A DNA stretch of 64,000 nucleotides from Solimonas sp047605265 (GTDB lineage Bacteria > Pseudomonadota > Gammaproteobacteria > Nevskiales > Nevskiaceae): positions 1-64,000 of the forward strand of contig JASGFY010000008.1 in the NCBI GenBank assembly GCA_047605265.1, written 5' to 3'. Both the position numbers and the translations under genes were made by a program. Under the pieces are notes generated by a model. That model had not been told where the DNA came from. It saw only the letters and a list, made by a program, of their open reading frames with translations, and did not search any database. This document shows positions 46,354-54,398 of this stretch, one piece after another; positions within the stretch are counted from its first letter, which is position 1; every line of letters begins with the position of its first letter.

Positions 46354-47150
46354 GCCGGTGGCAGCAGCAGTTCGGCGGCGACCGCGAGGTGGTCGGACAG
46401 CGGCGTCGGCACGACGTGACTGTGCGCGATGGCCAGTCCCGGCGTCGCCAGCACGTGATCGAGGCGGCGCTGCGGCTTCCAGCTCGGGAACGTCGGCGCA
46501 CCGTTGACGGGCTGCAGGCCGATCGCACCGAACGGCGGGTGCGTCAGCAGCTCGGACGTTTCGCAGTTCAGGTCGCCGAGCAACAGCAGCTCGCTGTGCT
46601 TGGGCGCCAGCGTGGCCAGATAGTCGAGCTGGCGCTGCCGCGAGGCGCGGCTCAGCGCCAGGTGCGTGACGATCGCGCGCACCGGCCGGTGGCCGGGTTC
46701 GACGAGCGTCGCGGCCAGCGCGCCGCGGCCCGGCACGCGACCGGGCAGCGCATGATGTTCGCTGTCGAGCAGCGGCAGACGCGACAGAAAGCCGAGGCAA
46801 TGCTGCGCGAACGGCCCGAGATTGCGGTTGACGGCGGCGCGCCAGTGCGGGAGGCCGGCTTGCCGCGCGAGGTATTCGACCTGGTTCAGCTGGGCCGTGC
46901 GCAGGCTGCCGGCATCGGCCTCCTGCAAGGCGATGAGATCGAACTGCGACGCCAGTTCGGCGATGCGATCGAGATTGCCGCGCACGTTGCGCGACGGCAG
47001 CACGTGGCGCCAGGCGCCGGTGACGTAGTGGCCGTAGTGCGCGGTTTGCAGGCCGACCTGGATGTTCAGCGTCAGCACGCGCAGGCGCCGGCGTTCGCTT
47101 GCCGTGGCCGCTCTCGCGTCTGTCCTGCCCGCCGGTTCGTTGCTCGCCAT
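46350..47150 (-). CDS. Endonuclease/exonuclease/phosphatase-family protein (YbhP-like)
   Basis: The 266-residue protein has the EEP fold motifs VLTLNIQVGLQ, LIALQEADAGS, LLLLGDLNCETSELL and the terminal PLSDHLAVAAELLL with the catalytic Asp-His. Substrate could be nucleic acid, inositol phosphate or a phospholipid head group. Coupling to the cardiolipin synthase (4-nt overlap) suggests a lipid-linked role, as for YbhP in E. coli; function is not proven. The ATG at 47150 is preceded by GGAGAGG. Confidence 0.85.
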   Translation of the reverse strand: MASNEPAGRTDARAATASERRRLRVLTLNIQVGLQTAHYGHYVTGAWRHVLPSRNVRGNLDRIAELASQFDLIALQEADAGSLRTAQLNQVEYLARQAGLPHWRAAVNRNLGPFAQHCLGFLSRLPLLDSEHHALPGRVPGRGALAATLVEPGHRPVRAIVTHLALSRASRQRQLDYLATLAPKHSELLLLGDLNCETSELLTHPPFGAIGLQPVNGAPTFPSWKPQRRLDHVLATPGLAIAHSHVVPTPLSDHLAVAAELLLPPA

Positions 47151-47237
47151 GCGCCTCTCCGCCCGGCATTATGCGGGCCGCGCCGGCAAAGCCAAGCGAC
47201 GGCTCGCCGTCGTCGTCCGGCGCCGCAGGCGCGGCGC

Positions 47238-48695
47238 TTACTGCGTCTTCATCATCATGCGCAGGATCGCGCGCGTCTTGCCGGTGTACGGCGGATACAG
47301 CAGCGTGGCGATGTTGATGCGCGTGCGCACGACGGCGCGCTCGTGCGAGAAGGCCTTGAAGCCATGGATGCCGTGCGCCGAGCCGATGCCGGAGTTGTTG
47401 ACGCCGCCGAACGGCAGGTTGCCCTGGGCATACTGCATGACGACGTGGTTGATGCAGGTGCCGCCGGCCGTCGTGCGCTTGAGCACGCGCTGAATGTTCG
47501 CCTCGTTCTTGCTCCAGATGTACAGCGCCAGCGGCTTGGGCTGCGCGTTGATGGCGGCGATGACCGCGTCGAGATCGCGGTAGCCGAGCACCGGCAGCAG
47601 CGGGCCGAAGATTTCCTCGCGCTGGATCCTGGCGTCGGCGGGGATGTTGTCGAGCAGCGTCGGCTGGATGAAGCATTCGTTTTCGACGATCTCGCCGCCG
47701 AACAGGACCCGTGCACCGCGCTGCTTCGCGTCGTCGAGCAGCCCGGCGATGCGCTGCGTATGGCGCGCGTTGACGACGCGCGCGAGGTGCGGGCTCTGTC
47801 GCTGCGCGGCGGCGCTGTCGCCGTAGCTGTTCTTCAGCACGGCGACGCATTCGCCGACGAAGGCGTCCTTCACCGATTCGTGCACGTAGAGGTAGTCCGG
47901 TGCGATGCAGGTCTGGCCATTGTTGGTGTACTTGCCCCACATGATCGTGCGCGCCGCGGCCTTGAGGTCGGCGGTGGCGTCGACGATCGTCGGCGATTTG
48001 CCGCCGAGTTCGAGCGTCACCGAGCTGAGGTGCCTGGCGGCGGCGGCCATCACCACCTTGCCGATCGCCGGCGAGCCGGTGAAGAAAATGTGGTCGAACG
48101 GCAGCGCGAGCAGCGCCGTCGACACCGACGCGTCGCCCTCGAAGATCGCGACCTCGTCGGCCGGGAACAGATCGCGGACGATCTTCGTCATCAGCGTCGA
48201 CAGATGCGGCGTCATCTCCGACGGCTTGAGGATCGCCGTGTTGCCGGCGGCGATCGCCGACACCAGCGGACCGAACGTCAGGTTCACCGGGTAATTCCAC
48301 GGCGAGATGATCAGGCAGCGCCCCTTGGGCTCGTACTGCATCCAGCCCTGGGTGCCGATGGTCATCCGCGACGGCCACACGCGCACCGGCTTCATCCATT
48401 GCTTCACGCTGCGCATGGCGTGCTTGGCCTCGGCGACGACCGGCAGGATCTCGGTTAGATCGACCTCGGCCGGCGGTTTCCTGAAGTCGGCGTAACCGGC
48501 GGCGTAGAACGCTTCGCGGTGCGCGAGCACGGCGTCGAGCAGGCGCCGGATCCTGGCGACGCGCTCTTTCGCGGTCGAGGTGCGCAGGCGCAGCGCGGTC
48601 GGCAGCTGCGCGTCGAACGCGCGCGCGATATCGGCATCGAGGGCGGCCGCGGCGGTGCCCGCCGCGCCGGGCAGATAGGAAACGACGGTATTCAT
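47238..48695 (-). CDS. Aldehyde dehydrogenase (class 3 / fatty-aldehyde type)
   Basis: The 485-residue enzyme oxidises an aldehyde to the acid with NAD(P). Catalytic Glu229 sits in LELGGKSP and Cys263 in NNGQTCIAPDYLYVH. ISPWNYPVNLTFGPLVSAIAAGNTAI and GGVNNSGIGSAHGIHGFKAFSH are typical of the ALDH3-like group (coniferyl or long-chain fatty aldehyde). It has a short C-terminal hydrophobic segment that could associate with membrane. AGGAG lies 9 nt before ATG 48695. It is divergent from a wax-ester synthase remnant. Confidence 0.92.
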   Translation of the reverse strand: MNTVVSYLPGAAGTAAAALDADIARAFDAQLPTALRLRTSTAKERVARIRRLLDAVLAHREAFYAAGYADFRKPPAEVDLTEILPVVAEAKHAMRSVKQWMKPVRVWPSRMTIGTQGWMQYEPKGRCLIISPWNYPVNLTFGPLVSAIAAGNTAILKPSEMTPHLSTLMTKIVRDLFPADEVAIFEGDASVSTALLALPFDHIFFTGSPAIGKVVMAAAARHLSSVTLELGGKSPTIVDATADLKAAARTIMWGKYTNNGQTCIAPDYLYVHESVKDAFVGECVAVLKNSYGDSAAAQRQSPHLARVVNARHTQRIAGLLDDAKQRGARVLFGGEIVENECFIQPTLLDNIPADARIQREEIFGPLLPVLGYRDLDAVIAAINAQPKPLALYIWSKNEANIQRVLKRTTAGGTCINHVVMQYAQGNLPFGGVNNSGIGSAHGIHGFKAFSHERAVVRTRINIATLLYPPYTGKTRAILRMMMKTQ

Positions 48696-48730
48696 GGCTT
48701 GCGCTCCTGCGTCGCGAAAAGAATAAAGGC

Positions 48731-48757
48731 CCGGCTCGAATGGGGTCCGGCTCGAAT
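48731..48757. repeat. Direct repeat CCGGCTCGAAT x2 between divergent genes
   Basis: CCGGCTCGAAT at 48731-48741 and 48747-48757, a 16-nt period. It ends at the first base of the plus-strand -35 and lies 36-62 nt upstream of the aldehyde dehydrogenase start, so a regulator here could control both directions. Confidence 0.45.
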
Positions 48758-48785
48758 TGAACACCCGTTTTTTCGCGAGTATAGG
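48757..48785 (+). promoter_or_regulatory. Sigma-70-type promoter toward the wax-ester synthase remnant
   Basis: TTGAAC (48757-48762), 17-nt spacer with six T in a row, TATAGG (48780-48785). Transcription would start about 48792, 140 nt before the expected gene start. Confidence 0.55.
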
Positions 48786-48930
48786 CATGCGCCGGTGGCG
48801 CGGCGACGGCGTGGCGGCCATGCCGGCTTGGCCGCGCCGACAGGCCGTCGCGGGCGGCGAACACTGCCAGCGTCGCTCGTGGCGCCTACACTGTGCCGAC
48901 AACGCACTAGAAACCGATCTGGCAGGGGAA

Positions 48931-50317
48931 CTGAAGCCGCTCAAGCCACTCGACGCCGCATGGCTGTACGTCGATACGCGCGCCACGCCGATGCAGGTGG
49001 GCTGTCTGGCGATCTTCTCGCTGCCGGCCAAGGCCGGCGCGCAGTTCCTCAGGAAGCAGGTCGACAGACTGCGCGCGGCGCGCGAATTCGCCTATCCGTT
49101 CAACCTGCGCCTCGCCGCGCCGCGGCTGCGCTTCGTGCTGCCGGTCTGGGAGATCGACCGGCAGATCGATCTCGAAATACCACTTCCGCCATTCCGCGTT
49201 GCCGGCGCCGGGCGGCGAGCGCGAACTCGGCGTGCTCGTCTCGCGCCTGCACTCGAACGCGATGGACTTCAGCCGCCCGCTGTGGGAATGCCATCTGATC
49301 GAGGGACTCGAGAACCGCCGCTTCGCGCTCTACATGAAGATGCATCACTCGCTGGTTGACGGCATCGGCGGCATGCGCATGCTGTCGGCCGATCCGCAGG
49401 CGCGCGACTTGCCGCCGCCGTGGTCGGTCGGCGCCGGCAGCGGCGGCCGCGAGAAACGCGACGCGCCGGCGTCGGCGCCGCTGCGGGGCCTGCTCGACGG
49501 GCTGCGCGCGCAGCTGAAGACCGTGCCCGGCGTGACGCGCGCGTTCGGCGAACTGATGCGCGAGGCCGTCAGGCATGAGGAGAAGGACTGGGCGCTGCTG
49601 TTCAGCGGTCCGCGCTCGGCGCTCAACGGCAAGGTGTCCGGCCAGCGCCGCTTCGCGACGCAGCATTATTCGCTGGACCGCGTGCGGAGCGTCGCCAAGG
49701 CCGCCGACGTCACCGTCAACGACGTGTTCCTCGAAGTCTGCGCCGGCTCGATCCGCCGCTACCTGGCCGAGATCGGCGCGCTGCCGCAACAGCCGCTGAC
49801 CGCCGGCGTGCCGGTGTCGGTGCGCCCGGCCGGCGACGATCACGCCGGCAATGCCATCAGCTTCATCATCGCCAATCTCAACACGCACATCGCCGATCCG
49901 CTCGAGCGCATCCGCGCCATCCACGAGTCGGCCCAGCACGCCAAGCAGCATCTGCAGAAACTGCCGAAGGCCGGCATCGACAACTACACCGCGCTGTTCA
50001 TGGCGCCGTTCATGGCGCAGCTGCTGTCCGGCCTCGGCGGACACCTGCGGCCGATGTTCAACCTCACGGTGTCGAACGTGCCGGGTCCGGACCGGCCGCT
50101 GTACTTCAACGGTGCGAAGATGGAACAGATGTATCCGGTCTCGCTGCTCGCGCACGGCCAGGCGCTGAACATCACCGCCTTCAGCTACGCCGGACAGTTC
50201 AACGTCGGGTTCACCGGCTGCCGCGACACGCTGCCGAGCATGCAGCGGCTGTCGGTCTACGCGGGCGAGGCGCTCGACGAGCTGGAACGCGTGCTGGGGC
50301 TGGAGAAAGGCGGGTAG
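48931..50317 (+). pseudogene. Frameshifted wax ester synthase / acyl-CoA:diacylglycerol acyltransferase (WS/DGAT)
   Basis: WS/DGAT makes wax esters or triacylglycerol from acyl-CoA. The N-terminal part reads LKPLKPLDAAWLYVDTRATP up to EIDRQIDLE. In family members EYHFRHSALPAPGG should follow, and this exact segment is present in the next frame if one A of the AAA at 49175-49177 is removed. Downstream, the catalytic HHSLVDG, PLWECHLIEG and NVPGPDRPLYFNG are intact to the stop at 50317. The expected start codon is CTG (48931) in place of ATG; in-frame ATGs exist only 37 or more codons upstream. About 462 codons when repaired, normal for the family. A sequencing error could explain the frameshift but not the start. 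Confidence 0.85.
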
Positions 50318-50390
50318 GGCGAGTTTGTGGAAAAGCGACGCCTGATCCGAGAGTGGAGCGGCCGTCCCCGGCGGGGCTGCAATGCTCGAT

Positions 50391-50522
50391 TTACGCCCTC
50401 CACAGGTGCATGCCGTACTTCCAGTCGGCGGCTTCGCCGACGACCGACTTGAAGATCTGGAACTGGCGTCCGTCCATCGCCTTGGTATAGCCGAAGCCGA
50501 TGTCCACGCTGAGAACCTTCAC
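50391..50522 (-). pseudogene. N-terminal stump of a ParM/StbA-like actin ATPase
   Basis: A 43-codon frame starts at GTG 50522 behind a strong GGGGGGAG ribosome site. It reads VKVLSVDIGFGYTKAMDGRQ, then FQIFKSVVGEAADW, and stops at TAA 50391. DIGFGYTK is the phosphate-1 loop of the actin fold, and the spacing to FKSV.G.A matches ParM-like proteins of about 300-350 residues. The other 85% of the protein, including phosphate-2 and adenosine motifs, is absent from the window. Together with untranslatable flanks this accounts for 50318-50634. Confidence 0.65.
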
Positions 50523-50634
50523 GTGTCGCTCCCCCCTTGCCCGCCGCCTGCCCGAATGTTTCCAGCGTGGTTTCCAGCCCGCGGATTTTCAGAAGACAAA
50601 AACGTTTGGCCGGAGCGCCGCTGCACGCCGGCCG

Positions 50635-51021
50635 TCAGCCGCCCGTCGTTCGATCCGGGCGGTGCTCGACGAAATTGACGACGGTGCCGGCCGGATCGAC
50701 CAGCGCGAACGAACGCTCGCCGTTGGCGAACGCGCGCATCGGCCCGAGCGGCGGCAGCCCGCGCGCGATCAAGGCCGCGTAGTCGGCCAGCACGTCTTCG
50801 GTCTCGATGGCGATGCACAGGCCGCGCGTCGTCGTCGTGTGCTGGAAGACCGGCAGGCGCGTCTGCTGGTGCGGCATGAGGAAACCGATCTCCCAGCCGC
50901 GGAAGCTGACGTGCGCATACCAGTCGGCGCGGAACACGATGCGCGCATCGAGCGCGCGCCGGTAGAAATCGCAGCAGGCGGCGATCTCCGGCGTCGTGAC
51001 GATGGCGTAGACGTTTCTCAT
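50635..51021 (-). CDS. VOC (glyoxalase/bleomycin-resistance) family protein
   Basis: The 128-residue protein has the paired beta-alpha-beta-beta-beta layout of vicinal-oxygen-chelate proteins, opening MRNVYAIVTTPEIAACCDFYRRAL and ending FALVDPAGTVVNFVEHRP. Metal ligands are not obvious: the N-terminal position is Tyr/Ala rather than His, while a C-terminal Glu (in NFVEH) is kept. Substrate is unknown. It is divergent from dapF, with 150 nt between them. Confidence 0.8.
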   Translation of the reverse strand: MRNVYAIVTTPEIAACCDFYRRALDARIVFRADWYAHVSFRGWEIGFLMPHQQTRLPVFQHTTTTRGLCIAIETEDVLADYAALIARGLPPLGPMRAFANGERSFALVDPAGTVVNFVEHRPDRTTGG

Positions 51022-51159
51022 GCGGACGCGATCCGCCGGCGGATGCGCGGCACGCGCGTTGCATGGCGCGCGTCGGCGCCGCGGCTCCCGTTCCCGCCCA
51101 TCTCCCAGCCCCTTTGCCGACTTCTGCCCGATTCCGCCCCGTGCCGCACGGACGCCCGA

Positions 51160-51165
51160 TACAAT
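51160..51165 (+). promoter_or_regulatory. -10 box of dapF
   Basis: TACAAT at 51160-51165 ends 6 nt before the dapF ATG (51172). The transcript would start at or next to the start codon, giving a leaderless or near-leaderless mRNA. There is no Shine-Dalgarno before the ATG. No clear -35 is present. Confidence 0.45.
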
Positions 51166-51171
51166 ATACGG

Positions 51172-52029
51172 ATGAAACTCGCGTTCACCAAAATGCACGG
51201 CGCCGGCAACGATTTCGTCGTCGTCGATGGGACGCGCGTGCCGTTCCAGCCGAGTCCGGCGCTGCTGCAGCGGCTGACCGATCGCCGCTACGGCGTCGGC
51301 TGCGACCAGGTGCTGGTGATCGAGCCGCCGTCGCGCGGCGACGTTGATTTCGATTACCGTATCTTCAATGCCGACGGCAGCGAGGTCGGGCAGTGCGGCA
51401 ACGGCTCGCGGGCCCTGGCGCGCTTCGTCCGCGAACGCGGTCTGTCGCCGAAGGATGCGATCCGCGTGCGCACGCAGACCAGCGTGCTCGAGCTGCGCCA
51501 CGTCGACGGCGACCGCTACCGCGTCGACATGGGCGTGCCGAAGCTGGAGCCGCGCGACATTCCGTTCGACGCGGCGGCGCGCGCCGAGCGCTATACGCTG
51601 ACGCTCGACGCCTTGACGCCCGAAGGCGGCGGGGCGAGCGTCGAGATCGGCGCCGCCAATCTCGGCAACCCGCATGCGGTGCTGCGCGTCGCCGACGTCG
51701 ATCACGCGCCGGTCGGCGAGCTCGGTCCGCGCATTCAGCGCCATGCGGCGTTTCCGGAGGGTGTCAACGTCGGCTTCCTGCAGATCGTCGATCGCGGCCG
51801 CGTCCGGCTGCGCGTCTACGAGCGCGGCGCCGGCGAGACGCTAGCCTGTGGCAGCGGCGCCTGCGCCGCGGTCGTCGTCGGCCGGCTTTGGGGCCTGCTC
51901 GACGCGCGTGTCGACGTGCAGGTGCGCGGCGGGCAGCTTACGATCGAGTGGCAGGGCGAGGGCCGGCCGGTGCTGATGACGGGACCGGCGGAAACCGTGT
52001 TCGAAGGGGAGATCGAATGGCCGAGCTGA
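51172..52029 (+). CDS. dapF: Diaminopimelate epimerase DapF
   Basis: DapF interconverts LL- and meso-diaminopimelate for lysine and peptidoglycan synthesis, using two cysteines. Cys75 is in GQCGNGSRAL and Cys226 in ACGSGACA; MHGAGNDFVVVDG opens the protein. The 285-residue length is slightly longer than E. coli (274). It overlaps the next gene by 13 nt, and the dapF-DUF484-xerC order is the conserved gammaproteobacterial cluster. Confidence 0.96.
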   Translation: MKLAFTKMHGAGNDFVVVDGTRVPFQPSPALLQRLTDRRYGVGCDQVLVIEPPSRGDVDFDYRIFNADGSEVGQCGNGSRALARFVRERGLSPKDAIRVRTQTSVLELRHVDGDRYRVDMGVPKLEPRDIPFDAAARAERYTLTLDALTPEGGGASVEIGAANLGNPHAVLRVADVDHAPVGELGPRIQRHAAFPEGVNVGFLQIVDRGRVRLRVYERGAGETLACGSGACAAVVVGRLWGLLDARVDVQVRGGQLTIEWQGEGRPVLMTGPAETVFEGEIEWPS

Positions 52030-52718
52030 ACGCGCAAACCAAAGAGGCCGTGGTGCCGAAGCTCAACGAGCGCGAGGTCGCCGCCTACCTGAAAGCGCAT
52101 CCCGAGTTCCTGTCGCGCCATCCCGATCTGCTCGAGAGCGTCGAACTCCGGCACAACAGCGGCTCTGCGGTCTCGCTGATCGAGCGGCAGGTCGAACTGC
52201 TGCGGGCCAAGAACCAGCGGCTCGAGGACCGTCTCGAGCGCCTGCTCGAAGCGGCGTGCGACAACGAGCGTCGCCAGGAAAACGTCCATCGTCTCGCGCG
52301 CACCCTGATTCGCGCGCCCTCGCTGGCCGCGGTCGCCGCCGGCCTTGTCAAGTGCATGCGCGAGGACTTCGACATCGATGCCGCGCTGATCGGCATCGGC
52401 GCGGCGCACTACAAGCGTCACGACATCGACGGCATCGTGCCGATCGAGGATGACGGCCGGTTCGCCCGCGCGCTCGAGAATTTCTTCCGCACGCGGCTGA
52501 TCGAATGCGGGCCGATCGACGCTGAGCGTGCGAAGCTGCTGTTCCCGAAAGCCGAGGGAATCCGCTCGGCGGCCATCGTGCCGCTCGAAAAGGAAAAGAG
52601 CCTGGGCTTCGTCGCGCTCGGTTCGCGCGAGGCGGAACGCTTCGTCCCCCGGCAGGGCAAGCTGTTCCTCGAACTGACGGCCGATCTGGTCGCCGCTGCG
52701 GTGCGCGCCCGCACGTGA
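52017..52718 (+). CDS. DUF484 (GAF-like) protein
   Basis: The 233-residue protein equals E. coli YigA in position and family: N-terminal VAAYLKAHPEFLSRHPDLLESVELRH, a heptad-rich helix (SLIERQVELLRAKNQRLEDRLERLLEAA) and a GAF-like C-terminal domain ending LELTADLVAAAVRA. Its function is unknown. Its start overlaps dapF by 13 nt and its stop overlaps xerC (GTGA at 52715-52718), so the three genes are translationally coupled. Confidence 0.9.
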   Translation: MAELNAQTKEAVVPKLNEREVAAYLKAHPEFLSRHPDLLESVELRHNSGSAVSLIERQVELLRAKNQRLEDRLERLLEAACDNERRQENVHRLARTLIRAPSLAAVAAGLVKCMREDFDIDAALIGIGAAHYKRHDIDGIVPIEDDGRFARALENFFRTRLIECGPIDAERAKLLFPKAEGIRSAAIVPLEKEKSLGFVALGSREAERFVPRQGKLFLELTADLVAAAVRART

Positions 52719-53665
52719 AAGCGCGCCCGGCCGCCGAGCGCGAGGTTCCGCCGCCGCCGGCCTTCTTCGCCGCGCTGACGGCCGGCTATCTGGCCTATCT
52801 GGAACACGAGAAGCGCTATTCGGCGCACACGGTCGAGGCGGCGCGGCGCGATCTGCAGCAGTTCGCCGCCTATTGCGGCGCGGCGCGCATCGCGCGGCTC
52901 GAGCAGATCGACGTGCATCTGGTGCGGGCCTTTCTCGGCGACCGCCGCCGCGCCGGCCGCGAGCCGGCGACGCTGCATCGCTGCCTGTCGAGCCTGCGCG
53001 GCTGGTTCGGCTACCTGATTCGCGAGCGCCGGCTCGATGCCAATCCGGCGCAGCAAGTGCGCGCCCCGAAGCTGCAGCGCAAGCTGCCGGCGACGCTCGA
53101 CGCGGAAACGCTCGCCGGCGCGCTCGACCACGACCGCAGCGACGATCCTGCGCCGGTCGCCGATCGCGCACTCATCGAGCTGTTCTATTCGGCCGGCCTG
53201 CGCCTCGGCGAACTGCACGCGCTGAACGTCGACGACGTCGACCGGGACCAGCGCGAGCTGATCGTCGACGGTAAGGGCGGCAAGCAGCGCATCGCCATGC
53301 TCGGCGGCAAGGCGCGCGCCGCGCTCGACGCCTGGCTGCACCTGCGCGGCGGGCAGGCGAACGCCGACGAGCCGGCGCTGTTCGTGTCGGCGCGCGGGAC
53401 GCGCCTGTCGCGCGAAGCCATCGGTCGGCGCCTGCGCGGCTGGGCGCAGCGCAACGGGCTGGGTGTGCATCTGCATCCACACCGCCTGCGGCATTCGTTC
53501 GCGACACACATGCTTGAGAACAGCGGAGACTTGCGCGCCGTGCAGGAGATGCTCGGGCATGCCCATCTGTCGACCACGCAGATCTACACGCATCTCGACT
53601 GGAAACATCTCGCCAGGGTCTACGACGACGCCCATCCGCGCGCGCGCCGCAAACCCGGCCGCTGA
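52715..53665 (+). CDS. xerC: Tyrosine recombinase XerC
   Basis: XerC with XerD resolves chromosome dimers at dif. The 316-residue protein has an N-terminal SAM-like core-binding domain (YLEHEKRYSAHTVEAARRDL) and a C-terminal catalytic domain with R-K-H-R-H-Y: AGLRLGELHAL, GKGGKQRIAM, HPHRLRHSFATHML, LGHAHLSTT and Tyr291 in IYTHLD. The GTG start overlaps the DUF484 stop. No dif-like site was recognised in the window. Confidence 0.94.
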   Translation: MKARPAAEREVPPPPAFFAALTAGYLAYLEHEKRYSAHTVEAARRDLQQFAAYCGAARIARLEQIDVHLVRAFLGDRRRAGREPATLHRCLSSLRGWFGYLIRERRLDANPAQQVRAPKLQRKLPATLDAETLAGALDHDRSDDPAPVADRALIELFYSAGLRLGELHALNVDDVDRDQRELIVDGKGGKQRIAMLGGKARAALDAWLHLRGGQANADEPALFVSARGTRLSREAIGRRLRGWAQRNGLGVHLHPHRLRHSFATHMLENSGDLRAVQEMLGHAHLSTTQIYTHLDWKHLARVYDDAHPRARRKPGR

Positions 53666-53797
53666 AGGCCTCCCGAGGCGGCGCGCCGTCGTGATCCCGG
53701 CACGCGTTTAGGCGGGCCGTTCCCGGCCTCGCCATGCAGGGCTGAACCGTGCCTGAATCGAGGCTCGGAGGGCTTCTGAGACCCCTCGCGAACGCGC

Positions 53798-53825
53798 TTG
53801 TCCGATGTGAAAAAGCCGGTATGAT
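53798..53825 (+). promoter_or_regulatory. Promoter of the small lipoprotein gene
   Basis: TTGTCC (53798-53803), 16 nt, TATGAT (53820-53825); start near 53832, 74 nt before the ATG. The -35 word and spacer length are the same as for the cold-shock gene promoter. Confidence 0.65.
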
Positions 53826-53905
53826 GCCCGCCTTGTCAGAGCATATGCATAGAAGACTCTGCCAAGCCGAATCCACTCAAAGATTTTCTACCCGGGAGTT
53901 GAATC

Positions 53906-54238
53906 ATGACGCGCAACGTTCTCATTGCGATGGGTCTCGCCGCTGCCCTCGCCCTTGCGGCCTGCGGCAAGAAGGAAGAAGCGCCGGCTGAAGCGCCGGC
54001 CGCCGCCGAAGCGCCGGCGCCGGAAGCCGCCGCTCCGGCTGCCGAGCAGCAGGCTGCGGACGCCGCCGCGGCCGCGCAGTCGTGCACCCAGGATTGCGGC
54101 AACGGCGTGACGGCAACGATCCAGTGCGCCGCCGGCGAGACCGCCACCTGCGATTGCGCCGCCGATCCGAAGGCCAAGTGCGCTCCGGCCGATGCCGCGC
54201 CGGCTGCCGAGGCTCCGGCTCCGACCGAAGCGAAGTAA
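53906..54238 (+). CDS. Small Ala/Pro/Glu-rich lipoprotein with a cysteine cluster
   Basis: The 110-residue precursor has a signal peptide with lipobox LALAAC, giving a mature lipoprotein starting CGKKEEAP. Residues 22-55 are an AP/AE repeat (EAPAEAPAAAEAPAPEAAAP), a likely extended spacer through or along the cell wall. The short C-terminal domain has five cysteines (SCTQDCGNGVTATIQC and TCDCAADPKAKC) in about 33 residues, then an AP-rich tail. I do not recognise the family. It has its own promoter and terminator, so it is a real, separately expressed gene. Confidence 0.8.
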   Translation: MTRNVLIAMGLAAALALAACGKKEEAPAEAPAAAEAPAPEAAAPAAEQQAADAAAAAQSCTQDCGNGVTATIQCAAGETATCDCAADPKAKCAPADAAPAAEAPAPTEAK

Positions 54239-54268
54239 GCGGTCGCTTGCCAGTAGCAGCCGTACGGG

Positions 54269-54295
54269 AGGGCGCCGCAAGGCGCCCTCTCTTTT
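54269..54295 (+). terminator. Intrinsic terminator of the lipoprotein gene
   Basis: Stem GGGCGCC (54270-54276), loop GCAA, GGCGCCC (54281-54287), extended by A-T and G-C pairs, then CTCTTTTT. Same core as the atp terminator. Confidence 0.9.
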
Positions 54296-54336
54296 TGCGC
54301 GACCGATTCTTTCGCTTTTTCGTGACGCGCCCGCGG

Positions 54337-54365
54337 CTTGAAAGCGCCGGCGCGCGTCCCCACCA
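54337..54365 (+). promoter_or_regulatory. Sigma-32-like heat-shock promoter of hslVU
   Basis: CTTGAAA (54337-54343), 14-nt spacer, CCCCACCA (54358-54365) fits the sigma-32 consensus CTTGAAA-N13-15-CCCCATNT with mismatches only near the 3' end. hslVU is a known heat-shock operon in E. coli. The start would be about 54373. Confidence 0.6.
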
Positions 54366-54398
54366 TCGGGGCATCGCGAATCTCCCGGGATCTCCCTC

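Noticed and set aside
47197..47212. CGACGGC-TC-GCCGTCG inverted repeat after the aldehyde dehydrogenase as a terminator
   Set aside because: Only 7 bp and no T-tract on the minus strand.
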